From NCBI GenBank assembly GCA_049509515.1, contig JBEKZV010000029.1:1-64000 (forward strand): DNA of 64,000 nucleotides. The letters are read 5' to 3'. The notes beneath the pieces were generated by a model, which made no database searches, was not told where the DNA came from, and worked only from the letters and a program-made list of their open reading frames with translations. Below are positions 42,725 through 51,954 of this stretch, piece by piece (position 1 is the stretch's first letter; each line of letters begins with the position of its first letter). Made by a program: the position numbers and the translations under genes. This stretch comes from JBEKCP01 sp049509515 (GTDB taxonomy: Bacteria > Planctomycetota > Planctomycetia > Pirellulales > Thermoguttaceae).

Positions 42725-43027
42725 CTACTTCTTCTTGATCTTCTCCAAGGCTTTGGCTGCCGCCCTACGGACCTCCCCATCCTCGTCCTTGAGCAGTTCA
42801 GTGAGCACAGGGATAGCGGGCTTCGCCGCGGGACCGATTGCTCCCAGGGCCGAGGCGGCTTCGATTCTTACTTGGGGGTTCCTATCTTTCGCCCGGATTG
42901 TCCATTCACCAAGCGATTTCCCCCGGTACGTCAGCTCTTCCGCGGGGGTCGCCAGAGCGGGGCCCTGCTCAACTCCAAAGCACGTTACGGCCAGGCCGAT
43001 GCTCAACAACAGCCAGAACAATCTCAT
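42725..43027 (-). CDS. Small exported HEAT-repeat protein
   Basis: 100 residues from ATG 43027 with a signal peptide (MRLFWLLLSIGLAVTCFGVE). Residues ~55-98 hold one and a half HEAT repeats: NPQVRIEAASALGAIGPAAK and IPVLTELLKDEDGEVRRAAA, ending in a Lys-rich tail. Probably a binding adaptor. It may be the truncated relative of larger HEAT proteins such as the one at 48742. It is convergent with the 975-residue gene and on the same strand as the SHD1 gene. Confidence 0.75.
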   Translation of the reverse strand: MRLFWLLLSIGLAVTCFGVEQGPALATPAEELTYRGKSLGEWTIRAKDRNPQVRIEAASALGAIGPAAKPAIPVLTELLKDEDGEVRRAAAKALEKIKKK

Positions 43028-43114
43028 GTTTCCAGCCTCCGACTTCACGCGGCCAAAGCACGGATCGGCATGAAAACAATTCTACCAGAAAACCCTCCGG
43101 CTTGTCACGACTTG

Positions 43115-44383
43115 CTACGTCCCACCCTTGCCCTCCAAAGCGGCTTCCAAATGGGCTTTGAGCCAGGCGTCGCGCTTGGGACGCAGGGCCGCGTCCGCCT
43201 CGGGATCGAGGGCCACGGAAAGCTTGTTGGGCAGCGTCACCCGCTGCGCCCGCATCACCATCAGCTCGTTGGCCGCGGCAAATGCCTGGATCGCCCGCCG
43301 CAAGGCCAGGTCTTCCGCCAGCGTCCAACCGTGCTGCTCGATCCAGTCGCGGTAGTGCTCGGAGAGCTTCTCTTCGCAGTTCTCCGCCGGGACGGACTTC
43401 GGCAGGGGCAGCGAGGGGTAACTGGCCGGGGCAGCGAGGATCTCGGCCAGCAGCAGGGCGGCCACGGCCTTCCGCGAGTTGCGTGTGGACATCTGGGCGT
43501 ACTTGTCCTTCCACATCAGCATATAGAGGAACGCCCCCCAGCGGCGGGCCCGCGGCATTGCGTAGTACAGGCCGGTGACGTTGCCGCGGAAGTCCTGGTA
43601 GCGGAACAGTCGCGTCTTGTCGGCCTCGCTCAGGTTGACCAGGGCCTGCGGCGGGATCTGCGTCCAGGTGCCGGCCATGCCCAGCGTGGCCCAGACGCCC
43701 AGGTTGCACAGCTCGCCTTTGGAGAAGCCGTGCTCGGCGTGCTGCGGGTTGTCCATGTCGGCAACGGCCCAGGACACGCTGGTAGTAATGCGGTTGTTGG
43801 CCACACTCATGTTGACGCCTTTTCCGGCCGGATCGAAGACGGTTTCCAGCGGCCGGCCCAAGAGGGCGGTGCGGATCGACACCTTTCCGCCCCGCTTGGT
43901 CATTTCCCACCACTCGGGCCGGCACTCGGCCAAAACCCGCCGCAGTGCCGTCACGTCGGCCCGCTGGCCGGCCTCCAGGGCGGCCATTTCCCGCGGGCTG
44001 CCCTTGAGCAGTTTCGGCAGCTCGTCCCAGCGGCCGTCGAGATAGGCGGCGGAGATTTGCTGGTACAGGGCCTGTCCCGCCGCCGTGGCCTTGGCGGCCG
44101 GGCCGGCCGGAAGATGGGCCTTGACGAATGCCCGGTCGGCCTCGCTCAGCTTGTCCAACGGGATGCGGAGGGTCGCGCCGTCCGTTTTCCGCAGGATCAC
44201 GACGCCGTTGCGGGATTCCACCAGGGCGGCCTCGCGGGTGAACTTGCCGCTGGCGTCGGTCCATGTCCGCATCGGCCCGGCCTGCTCGGGCGTGGCGGCC
44301 GGCTCCTCCTGGAAGGCCGCCGCGCGCGGTCCTACCACCGCCAACACACAGACCCACGCTGCCATCCACCGCCGTGCGTTCAT
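43115..44383 (-). CDS. Exported SHD1-domain protein
   Basis: 422 residues. GAGGAG lies eight bases before ATG 44383. The signal peptide ends near AAAFQ. Residues ~38-92 are an SLA1-homology-domain-1 (SHD1) fold: RTWTDASGKFTREAALVESR, RKTDGATLRIPLDKLSEAD, a domain very common in planctomycete secreted proteins. The remaining ~320 residues are an unrecognised domain (WGAFLYMLMWKDKYAQMSTR; AVAALLLAEILAAPASYPSL). Likely periplasmic or surface-bound; function unknown. It is probably in an operon with the transglutaminase-like gene upstream, separated by an 86-base gap holding a perfect hairpin. Confidence 0.8.
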   Translation of the reverse strand: MNARRWMAAWVCVLAVVGPRAAAFQEEPAATPEQAGPMRTWTDASGKFTREAALVESRNGVVILRKTDGATLRIPLDKLSEADRAFVKAHLPAGPAAKATAAGQALYQQISAAYLDGRWDELPKLLKGSPREMAALEAGQRADVTALRRVLAECRPEWWEMTKRGGKVSIRTALLGRPLETVFDPAGKGVNMSVANNRITTSVSWAVADMDNPQHAEHGFSKGELCNLGVWATLGMAGTWTQIPPQALVNLSEADKTRLFRYQDFRGNVTGLYYAMPRARRWGAFLYMLMWKDKYAQMSTRNSRKAVAALLLAEILAAPASYPSLPLPKSVPAENCEEKLSEHYRDWIEQHGWTLAEDLALRRAIQAFAAANELMVMRAQRVTLPNKLSVALDPEADAALRPKRDAWLKAHLEAALEGKGGT

Positions 44384-44430
44384 GGCTTGGCTCCTCGGTT
44401 GACGACTGGGGGCCGGGCCTCCCGGAAGAG

Positions 44431-44467
44431 TCGTAGGGTGGGACGAGGTACGAGTCCCACCCTACGA
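44431..44467. repeat. RE2-related hairpin, copy b (14-bp perfect arms)
   Basis: TCGTAGGGTGGGAC (44431-44444) and its exact complement (44454-44467) surround a 9-base loop, between two minus-strand genes. It shares the GTAGGGTGGG core with the other RE2 copies. It could reduce read-through. Confidence 0.8.
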
Positions 44468-44469
44468 AT

Positions 44470-46803
44470 CTACTTTCCGGTGGCCGGGGCCTCGGCGTCA
44501 ACGTCCACTTCCAGGCAGATCTTGGGCCGCTTGGGAATGTGGACGCGGCCGGTCCAGCCGTCGTCAACGCCCCGGTCGGGCACCACGCGGAGCGCGAACC
44601 CGTTGAACTGGCCCTCTCCACGGGCGATCGCGCGGACGGCCTTCATCACGTCGATCTTGAACTCCTTGGGCGGCGACCAGTCGGGGGCGTCCTGGGCCAG
44701 CTTCGGTACTACGGCGGTGCCGACGACCTCGCCCAGGTTGGCGAAGTCGTAGGGCTGGCCCGGCTCGGCGGCGACCCGCAGCGCTACCACGCCCACCTTG
44801 GTCGAAGCCGACTGGTGCCCGCGGAGGGCGGGAAACACCAGCCGGGCCGCCACGAGGGCCTTGGCCGGGGGCAGCCCCGTGAGCTCGCCGCCGATCAGGA
44901 AGGCCATCGGATCGACCTTCTCCTGGCCGTTCTTGGGCCACTTGATGAAGTCCGAGGTGGGCACCGACCCGGATCGGGTGACGAAGTGCCCGGGCACGAG
45001 CGGGATCGTCAGCGTCTTCACTTTCCGCTCGACCTTCGGGGGCGGCGGCTGGCAGCCCATGAGGAACGGATTCGGCAGGCTGGCCAGCATGTCGCCGGCG
45101 GCCGGCTTGGGCTCGCGCGAGCCCTCCGGCAGCGCCAACGGCTTCTGGTTCGGAGTGAGCACCTCGCGGCGGACGAAGATCATCCGCGGGTATACCGGGT
45201 ACTGGCCCGTGGGGGTCGGGCAGTCGATCTCGAATCGGGCCGGCAGGTCCTTGGCGGCAAACACCTTCTCGACGCACAGCACCTGCTCGTCCCACGTGGC
45301 GTTGTGCCCTTTGGCCAGCTCCTTGCCCTCGTCGCACAGTTGGGCGAACGAGCGGTTGCGGCTGCCCAGGCGATAGGCATAAGTGACGGCCAGCTTGTTC
45401 TGGCCCAGGGCCTTGGGGTCCGCCACGGAAACCGTCACCGTGTTCTTGCCCGGCGACAGGTAGGGCAGCGATCCGGAGTTGTTCTGCACGGTGGCCTCGA
45501 GCTTCAGCGATTGCAGGGCCTGCCGGAAGGTGATTTTGACCAGGGCCGCGATCTGGCCCTTGACCGCCGCGGAGAAGTCCGCCAGCTCGACGGCCTTGAA
45601 CGACTTGCCGCCGTCCACCGAGACCTCGACGCCGTCGGCGCCGGCGGCCTCGCCGGCCGCCTTGGTCATAATGTACGGGCTGGCCAGCCGCACGACGACC
45701 ACGCCCGGCTTGCCGCTCTCGGCGGGCACGAGCGACCGGCCGGCGTGCTTCACGTTCTCGGTGGCCGCGAACCCCTCCAGCACCGCCGGCGTGGAGAAGT
45801 CGGGGGTGAAGCTGAACGTGCCGTTGGCGTAGCTGCGGGCGGGCTTGCTGCGGACGTAGGGCTCCAGCACCATCCCGATGCCCGGATCGTTCCGCGTGTC
45901 CTTGTGGCCTCCGCAGGTGTGGGCGGGGGCGACGTTGTTGCCGGCCCAGTACCAAGCGCCCGCGACGGGGTCCCAGGTGTTGGTCAACGAGAAGCCGGGG
46001 GCCAGGTTGACGTCGGCCGAGTAGCCGTGGGAAGCGTGGTCGATGCCCGCCCAGCCTTCGGGCGACCCGGCGCGGTGGTGCGTCTTGAGGCCGCCGATGA
46101 CGTCGTCGATCCCGTCGCCGCAGGAGAGGAAGGAGGGGGCCTGCCAGTTCACTTTGTCGCCGTACCAGGCGAACTGGTTGTCCCTGGTATAGACGCATTT
46201 CCGCTCGGGGTCGAGGAAGAAGACCTGCTTGATCAGGGCGTCGGAGTTCCGCGTGAGATCGTCTTCGCCGGCGATGGTCCTGCCGCCGGGGGCGGAGGGG
46301 TCGGGCATCCAGGCGTAGAACTTCAGGAACGAGTCGAGGTAGTGCCACTTGCCGTCGTAGCCGGCCTCGACCGTGGTGTGCCCGTTCCAACCCACGAACC
46401 GCCACTCCCAACCCAGGGCCCGCCACAGGGCCGACTCCTCGGAGTGCAGGCCGCCGCACAGGCTCCAGCCGTAGACGTTGATTTCCTTCAAGACGCTCAG
46501 GCCGCCCGGCTCGCCGGGATACGCGCGATGGTAGTGCGACAACTGCATGAAGTTGTAGATGGCCACGGCCCTCTCATCGTTGGTCTTGCAGCCCCGCGTG
46601 ACCGTCTCGGCGATCGCCTTGAGGCTGGAGCAGTCGGGCGCCTTGTCGGGCAGGACCTTGATCCCGCTCACCAATCCGGGGACGCTGCCGCCCGGCTCGG
46701 CCGCCTGGGCCGCTCCTTGCACGAGCAGCACGGCCAGCAGCGCCAGCCCGACGCCGGCACCGCGGGACAAACGATCGCTATGAATTCGGATGGACGACAG
46801 CAT
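44470..46803 (-). CDS. Large exported transglutaminase-like protein
   Basis: 777 residues. GGAGGTG is about six bases before ATG 46803; the further upstream frame lacks any signal peptide. Signal peptide ends GAAQAAEP. The transglutaminase core is near residues 85-185: Cys in YGWSLCGGLHSEES, His in VGWNGHTTVEA and Asp in GKWHYLDSF. A central beta-rich region (FSFTPDFSTPAVLEGFA; VEVSVDGGKSFKAVEL) and a C-terminal ~200-residue domain follow. The domain may cleave or cross-link surface peptides. The SHD1 gene follows on the same strand. Confidence 0.8.
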   Translation of the reverse strand: MLSSIRIHSDRLSRGAGVGLALLAVLLVQGAAQAAEPGGSVPGLVSGIKVLPDKAPDCSSLKAIAETVTRGCKTNDERAVAIYNFMQLSHYHRAYPGEPGGLSVLKEINVYGWSLCGGLHSEESALWRALGWEWRFVGWNGHTTVEAGYDGKWHYLDSFLKFYAWMPDPSAPGGRTIAGEDDLTRNSDALIKQVFFLDPERKCVYTRDNQFAWYGDKVNWQAPSFLSCGDGIDDVIGGLKTHHRAGSPEGWAGIDHASHGYSADVNLAPGFSLTNTWDPVAGAWYWAGNNVAPAHTCGGHKDTRNDPGIGMVLEPYVRSKPARSYANGTFSFTPDFSTPAVLEGFAATENVKHAGRSLVPAESGKPGVVVVRLASPYIMTKAAGEAAGADGVEVSVDGGKSFKAVELADFSAAVKGQIAALVKITFRQALQSLKLEATVQNNSGSLPYLSPGKNTVTVSVADPKALGQNKLAVTYAYRLGSRNRSFAQLCDEGKELAKGHNATWDEQVLCVEKVFAAKDLPARFEIDCPTPTGQYPVYPRMIFVRREVLTPNQKPLALPEGSREPKPAAGDMLASLPNPFLMGCQPPPPKVERKVKTLTIPLVPGHFVTRSGSVPTSDFIKWPKNGQEKVDPMAFLIGGELTGLPPAKALVAARLVFPALRGHQSASTKVGVVALRVAAEPGQPYDFANLGEVVGTAVVPKLAQDAPDWSPPKEFKIDVMKAVRAIARGEGQFNGFALRVVPDRGVDDGWTGRVHIPKRPKICLEVDVDAEAPATGK

Positions 46804-46959
46804 GGCAACACCTCCGGAATCAAGGGAAAATGTGCAGGGGCCTTGGGCGTGTGCAATACGGGATGCGCGTGCGGCAGGAACGATCATCTTGGCCTAAAGC
46901 GGCCGGAAAGTCAACCTCCTGCCGGACCTGCGGGTGGCAAGTCTTCCTGGCGGGGCAGT

Positions 46960-47122
46960 CGTAGGGTGGGCCGAGCAGGTGTAGGGTGGGGCGACGGGCA
47001 CCGACCGGGCACCGTGCGCAGCATGGTCGGCGGTGGTCGGCGAGCCCCGCCATTTTCCGGGCGGATTATTATGGTGGGGCTCGCCGACCATGCTGCGCAC
47101 GGTGCCCGTCGACCCACCCTAC
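46960..47122. repeat. RE2 repeat, copy c (about 50-bp arms)
   Basis: The right arm (47073-47122) is the inverse complement of the left arm (46981-47051) except that the left arm contains two internal duplications (ACCGGGCACCG and GGTGGTCGGC). A partial extra GTAGGGTGGGCCGAGC unit precedes it. It lies between divergent genes. Half of the ~416-bp gap is this element. Confidence 0.85.
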
Positions 47123-47141
47123 AATTTCTGGCGCGGCATGG

Positions 47142-47170
47142 TTGACACGGCCGCAGCGGCTATGTAGGTT
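47142..47170 (+). promoter_or_regulatory. Possible promoter of the Gfo/Idh gene
   Basis: Perfect TTGACA (47142-47147), 17 bases, TAGGTT (47165-47170), immediately after RE2 copy c and 50 bases before the start codon. The -10 is a weak match. Confidence 0.45.
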
Positions 47171-47219
47171 GGGGCTGTATCCCGCAAGTCCAACTCGCGT
47201 CCTCAAGGGGGTAGGTTTC

Positions 47220-48473
47220 ATGGCAACCAAGCAGTCGGGGGCAACTCGGCGTGGGTTCCTGAAGGGGATGGCGGCGGCCGCGGCGGCCCCGTATTTCATC
47301 CCCGCCGCAGCCCTGGGCGGCGACGGCCGGCCGGCGCCCAGCAACCGCATTACCATGGGCTTCGTCGGCGTGGGCGGCCAGGGCTCCGGCGACATGGGCG
47401 GATTCCTGGGGGCCCCGGAAGTCCAGGCACTGGCCGTGTGCGACGTCGACTCGGGAGCCCGCCGGCGGGCCAAGGACCGCGCCGACCAGCACCATGCCCG
47501 CGAGAGGGCCGCCGGCACCTATAAAGGCTGCGCCGACTACAACGATTTTCGCGACCTCTGCGCCCGGCCGGACATTGACGCCGTGTTCTGCGCCACGCCC
47601 GACCACTGGCACGCCCTGGTCACCTGCGAGGCGATGCGCAACGGCAAGGACGTGTACTGCGAGAAGCCGGAGACGCTGACGGTCCACGAGGGGCGGGTGA
47701 TGGTCGAGACGGCCCGCCGCTACGGCCGCGTCTTCTCCGGCGGCAGCCAGCGGGTGTGGGAGGACTACAACTGGTACCACCGCATGATGTGGGCCGGCAC
47801 CATCGGCGAGCTTCAAGAGATTTGGGTGGACATCGGCGGGCCGTCGGGAGAGATGCTCTGCCCGGCCGAGCCCGTGCCCGCAGGCATGGACTGGGACATG
47901 TGGCTTGGCTCGGCCCCGTGGCGGCCGTACAACCATGCCTATCACCCGTTCAACTGGCGCGGCTGCCGCGACTTCTCCGGCGGCGGCATGACCGATTGGG
48001 GGGCGCATCACATCGGCGGGGCGCTGTTCGCCGCACAGCTCTACGATAAACCGCTGCCGGTCGAGGTCATCCCGCCCGGCAAGGACAATCCCGGCCTGAC
48101 CTACAAGTATGCCAACGGCGTCCGCATGCACCTCGGCGGCAGTTGGGGTGGCGGTCCGCTGGCGTTCAAGGGCACCCTGGGCGAGGTCCCGGACCGCCGC
48201 GGGCCCAGGGCCGCGCCGCCGGCAATCAATATCCCGAACTACAAAGGCCGCGGCGGCATCTTCGGCGACTTCCTGCACTGCGTCAAAACCCGCCAGCGGC
48301 CGTTCCGCGACATCGAGATCGCCCACCGCACCGTGGCGACGTGCCACCTGGCCAACATCGCCTTCTGGAGCGGCCGGGCGTTCCGCTTCGATCCGGTCAA
48401 GGAAGAGATCGTCGGCGACCAAGCCTTGAACCGCTGGATCGACCGCCCGCGGCGGGCCCCCTGGATTCTGTAA
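47220..48473 (+). CDS. Exported Gfo/Idh/MocA-family oxidoreductase
   Basis: 417 residues. ATG 47220 has AAGGGGG about eleven bases upstream; upstream in-frame codons come from the RE2 repeat. The Tat-type leader is RRGFLKGMAAAAAAPYFIP. The NAD(P)-binding Rossmann motif is MGFVGVGGQGSGDMG, followed by DAVFCATPDHWHALV and the EKPETLT motif, which carries the conserved Lys. The C-terminal domain has DFSGGGMTDWGAHHIGGALF. Typical reaction: reversible oxidation or epimerisation of a sugar with tightly bound cofactor. Substrate unknown. Confidence 0.9.
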   Translation: MATKQSGATRRGFLKGMAAAAAAPYFIPAAALGGDGRPAPSNRITMGFVGVGGQGSGDMGGFLGAPEVQALAVCDVDSGARRRAKDRADQHHARERAAGTYKGCADYNDFRDLCARPDIDAVFCATPDHWHALVTCEAMRNGKDVYCEKPETLTVHEGRVMVETARRYGRVFSGGSQRVWEDYNWYHRMMWAGTIGELQEIWVDIGGPSGEMLCPAEPVPAGMDWDMWLGSAPWRPYNHAYHPFNWRGCRDFSGGGMTDWGAHHIGGALFAAQLYDKPLPVEVIPPGKDNPGLTYKYANGVRMHLGGSWGGGPLAFKGTLGEVPDRRGPRAAPPAINIPNYKGRGGIFGDFLHCVKTRQRPFRDIEIAHRTVATCHLANIAFWSGRAFRFDPVKEEIVGDQALNRWIDRPRRAPWIL

Positions 48474-48741
48474 GCCGGTAAGAGCAGGAAGGCAGCCGGT
48501 CTCGGCGCTGGGTTAATCGTGTTGGAAAGCGTGTACTGAGAGATTTTGACGCAAAGGCGCGCAGCCGCAAAGGCGCAATGAGACAGAGGGGGCCGTAGTT
48601 TACAACGACGCCTCAGCATGAGCAATTTCCTATGCTTTCCCTGCCTTTATCCTGCTTTTGCTTTGCGCCTTGGCGTAGAAACAAGAATCGAACAAGCCCT
48701 GCTCTTGCATTCCGCCCATTCCACCAGAGAGGTCTGTACCC

Positions 48742-50901
48742 ATGAGGCCCTACCAGAGCGCAGTCCTGGCCGTCGGAATCGTTTTTGCGAGCGCCGCCTT
48801 GCGGGCGGCCGAGAAACCCAATATTGACGAGCTCACGCAGGAGTTGGCCGGTGAGAGGCCCGCCGTCCAGCGGACGCCCGAGCAGTTCCAAGCGGTCTAC
48901 CTCCTCGTGCTCGACTCGCTGATGCCGAACATGGGCAACGAGGACCCGGGCAGGCGCGAAGGCCCGCAGGCCAGGATCGAGAAGATCGCCTTCCACGCCA
49001 GCCGGCCGGGCGCGGAGGCCCAACGGGCCGCCTGCGCCAAGGCCATCGCCGCCCGATTGGGGCCCGCGGCGGGGCCGCTGGGCCGCGCCTGGCTGCTGCG
49101 GCAGCTCGAGCGGATCGGCCGCGGCGAGGCCGTGCCGCAGGTCGCCAAGCTGCTGGCCGATCCGGACCCGCTGGTGCGCGAGTCGGCCCGCCGCGCACTC
49201 CAGAAAAACCCCGCCTTGGAAGCCGACGCGGCTCTCGGGCAGGCCATCGGCTCCGCCGCCGCGCCGGCCTGGCGCGTGGCCCTGATCAATGCCCTGGCCC
49301 TGCGGCGCGAGCCGTCGAACCTCCACCTCCTGCTGGGTGAAGCGGCGGCCGACAACGACGACGTCCGCACCGCCGCGGTCATCGGCCTGGCGAACCTCGG
49401 CGACCCGGCGGGGCTGGCGCCCGTCGCGGCCGCCACACAGAAGGGCACGCCGCGAGCCAAGGCCGTCGCCGCCGACTGCTGTTTCCGCCTGGCCGATGCA
49501 CTGGCCGGCAAGGGCGACAAGGCCACGGCCCTGGCCGTCTACAGGAAACTGGCCGCCGAGGATCACCTGAAGTGCGCCGCCCTGGTGGGCATCGGCCGGG
49601 CCGGGAGTGCCGGCGATTTGCCCACTCTGCTGGACGCCGCAGCCGACCGGGACGCGAAGGTCCGCGGCGCCGCTGTCGAGGCCCTCCGCCTGCTCGAAGG
49701 CAACGGCGTCACCGCGGCCATCGCCGCCAAGATTCCAGCGGCCGAGCCGGAGATGAAGGTGTCGCTCCTGCGGGCCCTGGCGTGCCGCGGGGACAAGGGC
49801 ACCGCATCCGTCTTCACTACTGCCGCCGGCGACGCCGATGAGGCGGTCCGGGCGGCGGCGCTCGGGGGCCTGGGCACGCTGGGCGGTCCCGCTTCGGTGC
49901 CGCTCTTGCTCAAGGCCGGCGCCGCCGGCAAGTCGCAGGAAGTTGCCCGGCAAAGCCTCCAATCGCTGCCGGGCCCGGAGATCGACAACGCCCTCCTGGC
50001 CGCGTTGGACGATAAGGACCAGATGGTCCGCGTCGAGGTGGTCGCCGCCCTGGCGGCCCGGCATGTGGTCGCCGCCACGCCGGCCCTCCTCAAGACGGCC
50101 GAGGACGCCGACGCGGGCGTCCGTCACGAGTCGCTCAAGGCCCTGGGTCACATGGGGCCAACCACCGCCCTGTCGGGCTTGGCCGCGGTGCTCGTAAGGA
50201 CCGAGCACCCCACACTCCGCAGCGAAGCCGCCAACTCCCTTGTGAGCATCGCCAATCGCGACGGGGACATCGAGGGCCGGTGCCTGCCGGTGGTCCAGGC
50301 GCTGGGCTCGTCGGGCGGGCCGGCGAAGCTCGCACTCTTGGACGTGCTGGGGCGGATCGGCGGACAGAAGTCGCTGGAGGCCGTCCGCGCGGCCCTGAAC
50401 GCCCCGGACGCGAAGGTCCGGGATGCGGCATTCCACGCGCTGGGCGAGTGGCCGGATGCCGCGGCGGCGGCGGATCTGCTCCGCATCGCCAAGACCGCGC
50501 CCAGCGAGGTCCGGCAAGCGCAGGCCCTCAGCAGTTACATCCGCGTGTGTGCGATCCGCAGCGAGCGTCCGGCAGCCGAGACGGCCAGGCTGCTGGCCGC
50601 CGGCCTGGCGGCCGCCAGGCGGCCCGACGAGAAGAAGCTGGCCCTCGGCGCATTCACCGAGGTCCGCGACATCATCGCCCTCCAGGCGGTCGTGCCCTGC
50701 CTCGGCGACCCCGCCCTGACCGAAGAGGCCGCCTGCGCCGCGGCCCACATCGGCCGCGATATCTGGCCCAATCACCCCGAAGCCGTCCAGGCCGCCATGC
50801 GGAAGGTGCTGGAAGTCTCCAAGAACGACAACTTCCGCCGCGAGGCCCAGGAGGCCCTCGACCACGCCCAGCAGAAGCTGAAGGAAGCCAAGCCGCGATA
50901 A
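48742..50901 (+). CDS. Exported HEAT-repeat protein
   Basis: 719 residues with a signal peptide (AVGIVFASAALRAAEKP). From ~residue 85 almost the whole protein is HEAT/PBS-lyase-type repeats (for example DPLVRESARRALQKNPALE; DKDQMVRVEVVAALAARHV; ALNAPDAKVRDAAFHALGEW), about 15-18 in all, forming an alpha solenoid. It is probably a scaffold outside the cytoplasm. The TIM-barrel isomerase follows 24 bases later on the same strand, suggesting a two-gene unit. Confidence 0.85.
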   Translation: MRPYQSAVLAVGIVFASAALRAAEKPNIDELTQELAGERPAVQRTPEQFQAVYLLVLDSLMPNMGNEDPGRREGPQARIEKIAFHASRPGAEAQRAACAKAIAARLGPAAGPLGRAWLLRQLERIGRGEAVPQVAKLLADPDPLVRESARRALQKNPALEADAALGQAIGSAAAPAWRVALINALALRREPSNLHLLLGEAAADNDDVRTAAVIGLANLGDPAGLAPVAAATQKGTPRAKAVAADCCFRLADALAGKGDKATALAVYRKLAAEDHLKCAALVGIGRAGSAGDLPTLLDAAADRDAKVRGAAVEALRLLEGNGVTAAIAAKIPAAEPEMKVSLLRALACRGDKGTASVFTTAAGDADEAVRAAALGGLGTLGGPASVPLLLKAGAAGKSQEVARQSLQSLPGPEIDNALLAALDDKDQMVRVEVVAALAARHVVAATPALLKTAEDADAGVRHESLKALGHMGPTTALSGLAAVLVRTEHPTLRSEAANSLVSIANRDGDIEGRCLPVVQALGSSGGPAKLALLDVLGRIGGQKSLEAVRAALNAPDAKVRDAAFHALGEWPDAAAAADLLRIAKTAPSEVRQAQALSSYIRVCAIRSERPAAETARLLAAGLAAARRPDEKKLALGAFTEVRDIIALQAVVPCLGDPALTEEAACAAAHIGRDIWPNHPEAVQAAMRKVLEVSKNDNFRREAQEALDHAQQKLKEAKPR

Positions 50902-50925
50902 CCTTTCCTTGACGGAGAACGAATC

Positions 50926-51825
50926 ATGCACGTCGACCGACGCCAATTCCTTGCCGGCGGGGCAGCCGCCTTGGCCTGCACCGTCCCCTCAGCGGCCCGC
51001 GGAGCCGCCGCCGCCACCGCGAAACCCCAGGCCGTTTTCCAGCTTTCCAGCCAGTTGGGCGTCGTTCCCGGCAAGGAGCTGGCCGAGAAACTGGCCCACA
51101 TGCAGAAGTGGGGCTTCGACGCCGTGGAGTTGCCCAGCGACGTTGCGGGCAAGGTCAAATTCTATCAGGACGCGGTCGCCAAGACGAAGCTCAAGACAAG
51201 CGCGGTCTGCTGGGGTTCCGACCGGGGCGGATTGGTCTCCGAGGTCGTCGAGCGCCGCGCGAAGACGGCCCAGGCCCTCAAGCGGGTGCTGGCCGCGGCC
51301 GGCGAACTCAAGTGTACCGGAGTGGTCTACGCCCCGTGCTTCCACGGCGAGACCAAGCTCCCCGTGCAGGAGATTCGCGCGGTGCTGGTCGATCTGCTGC
51401 CGGAGATCGGCGCGTATGCCGTCGAGGTGGGCTGCCGCCTGGTGATGGAGCCGCTCTGCCGCATGGAGACCTTCTTCCTGCGGCAGTTGGCCGACGCGGC
51501 GAGCATCTGCCGCGACTGTCACAGCCCCGGCATCTGCATGATGGGCGATTTCTATCACATGGCCCACGAGGAGACCAGTTGCATGGGGGCCTTTCTCTCG
51601 GCCGGCCCGTACCTGCACCACGTCCACATGGCGTCGAAGAACCGCCGCGTCCTGCCCGGCCAGGAGCCGGAAGAGGACGGTCCGCGGTACCTCGACGGCT
51701 TCCGCGGCCTGAAGTACATCGGTTACCGCGACTATTGCAGCTTCGAGTGCGGCGTCGAGGGGGACAAGATGGTCGAGATCCCCCGCTCGATGGCCTTTCT
51801 CCGCCGCGAGTGGGAGCAGGCCTGA
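50926..51825 (+). CDS. Exported hydroxypyruvate-isomerase-like TIM barrel
   Basis: 299 residues. GGAGAACG lies 4-11 bases before the ATG. Leader DRRQFLAGGAAALACTVP is Tat-like. Metal ligands of the AP-endonuclease-2/isomerase barrel appear in order: Glu in LVMEPLCRMET, Asp/His in MMGDFYHMAHEE, His in HHVHMASKNR and Glu in SFECGVEG. It likely isomerises hydroxypyruvate/tartronate semialdehyde or a keto-sugar; the precise substrate is unknown. It follows the HEAT gene closely. Confidence 0.85.
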   Translation: MHVDRRQFLAGGAAALACTVPSAARGAAAATAKPQAVFQLSSQLGVVPGKELAEKLAHMQKWGFDAVELPSDVAGKVKFYQDAVAKTKLKTSAVCWGSDRGGLVSEVVERRAKTAQALKRVLAAAGELKCTGVVYAPCFHGETKLPVQEIRAVLVDLLPEIGAYAVEVGCRLVMEPLCRMETFFLRQLADAASICRDCHSPGICMMGDFYHMAHEETSCMGAFLSAGPYLHHVHMASKNRRVLPGQEPEEDGPRYLDGFRGLKYIGYRDYCSFECGVEGDKMVEIPRSMAFLRREWEQA

Positions 51826-51865
51826 CGGCGGCGTGACACTACATCGCTGGGCGCGGGAAACTGAT

Positions 51866-51946
51866 GTTTAGCGGGCGGGCTTGCCCGCCGTGCTGCGGCG
51901 TGGCTTTTTCCGCGCACCACCCGGCGGGCAAGCCTGCCCGCTAAAC
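51866..51946. repeat. Palindrome RE3 (25-bp arms, one mismatch)
   Basis: Arms 51866-51890 and 51922-51946 match at 24 of 25 positions (GTTTAGCGGGC at the ends), with a 31-base loop containing a T-run. It lies between the isomerase stop and the GH42 start, ending nine bases before the GH42 ATG. Confidence 0.85.
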
Positions 51947-51954
51947 GAACTCGA

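Noticed and set aside
48474..48741. CGCAAAGGCGC-type phrases around 48565-48580 and TTTGCGCCTTGGCG near 48661 as a CRISPR or repeat array
   Set aside because: Only two or three short irregular copies, no regular spacing; at most a decayed dispersed repeat.
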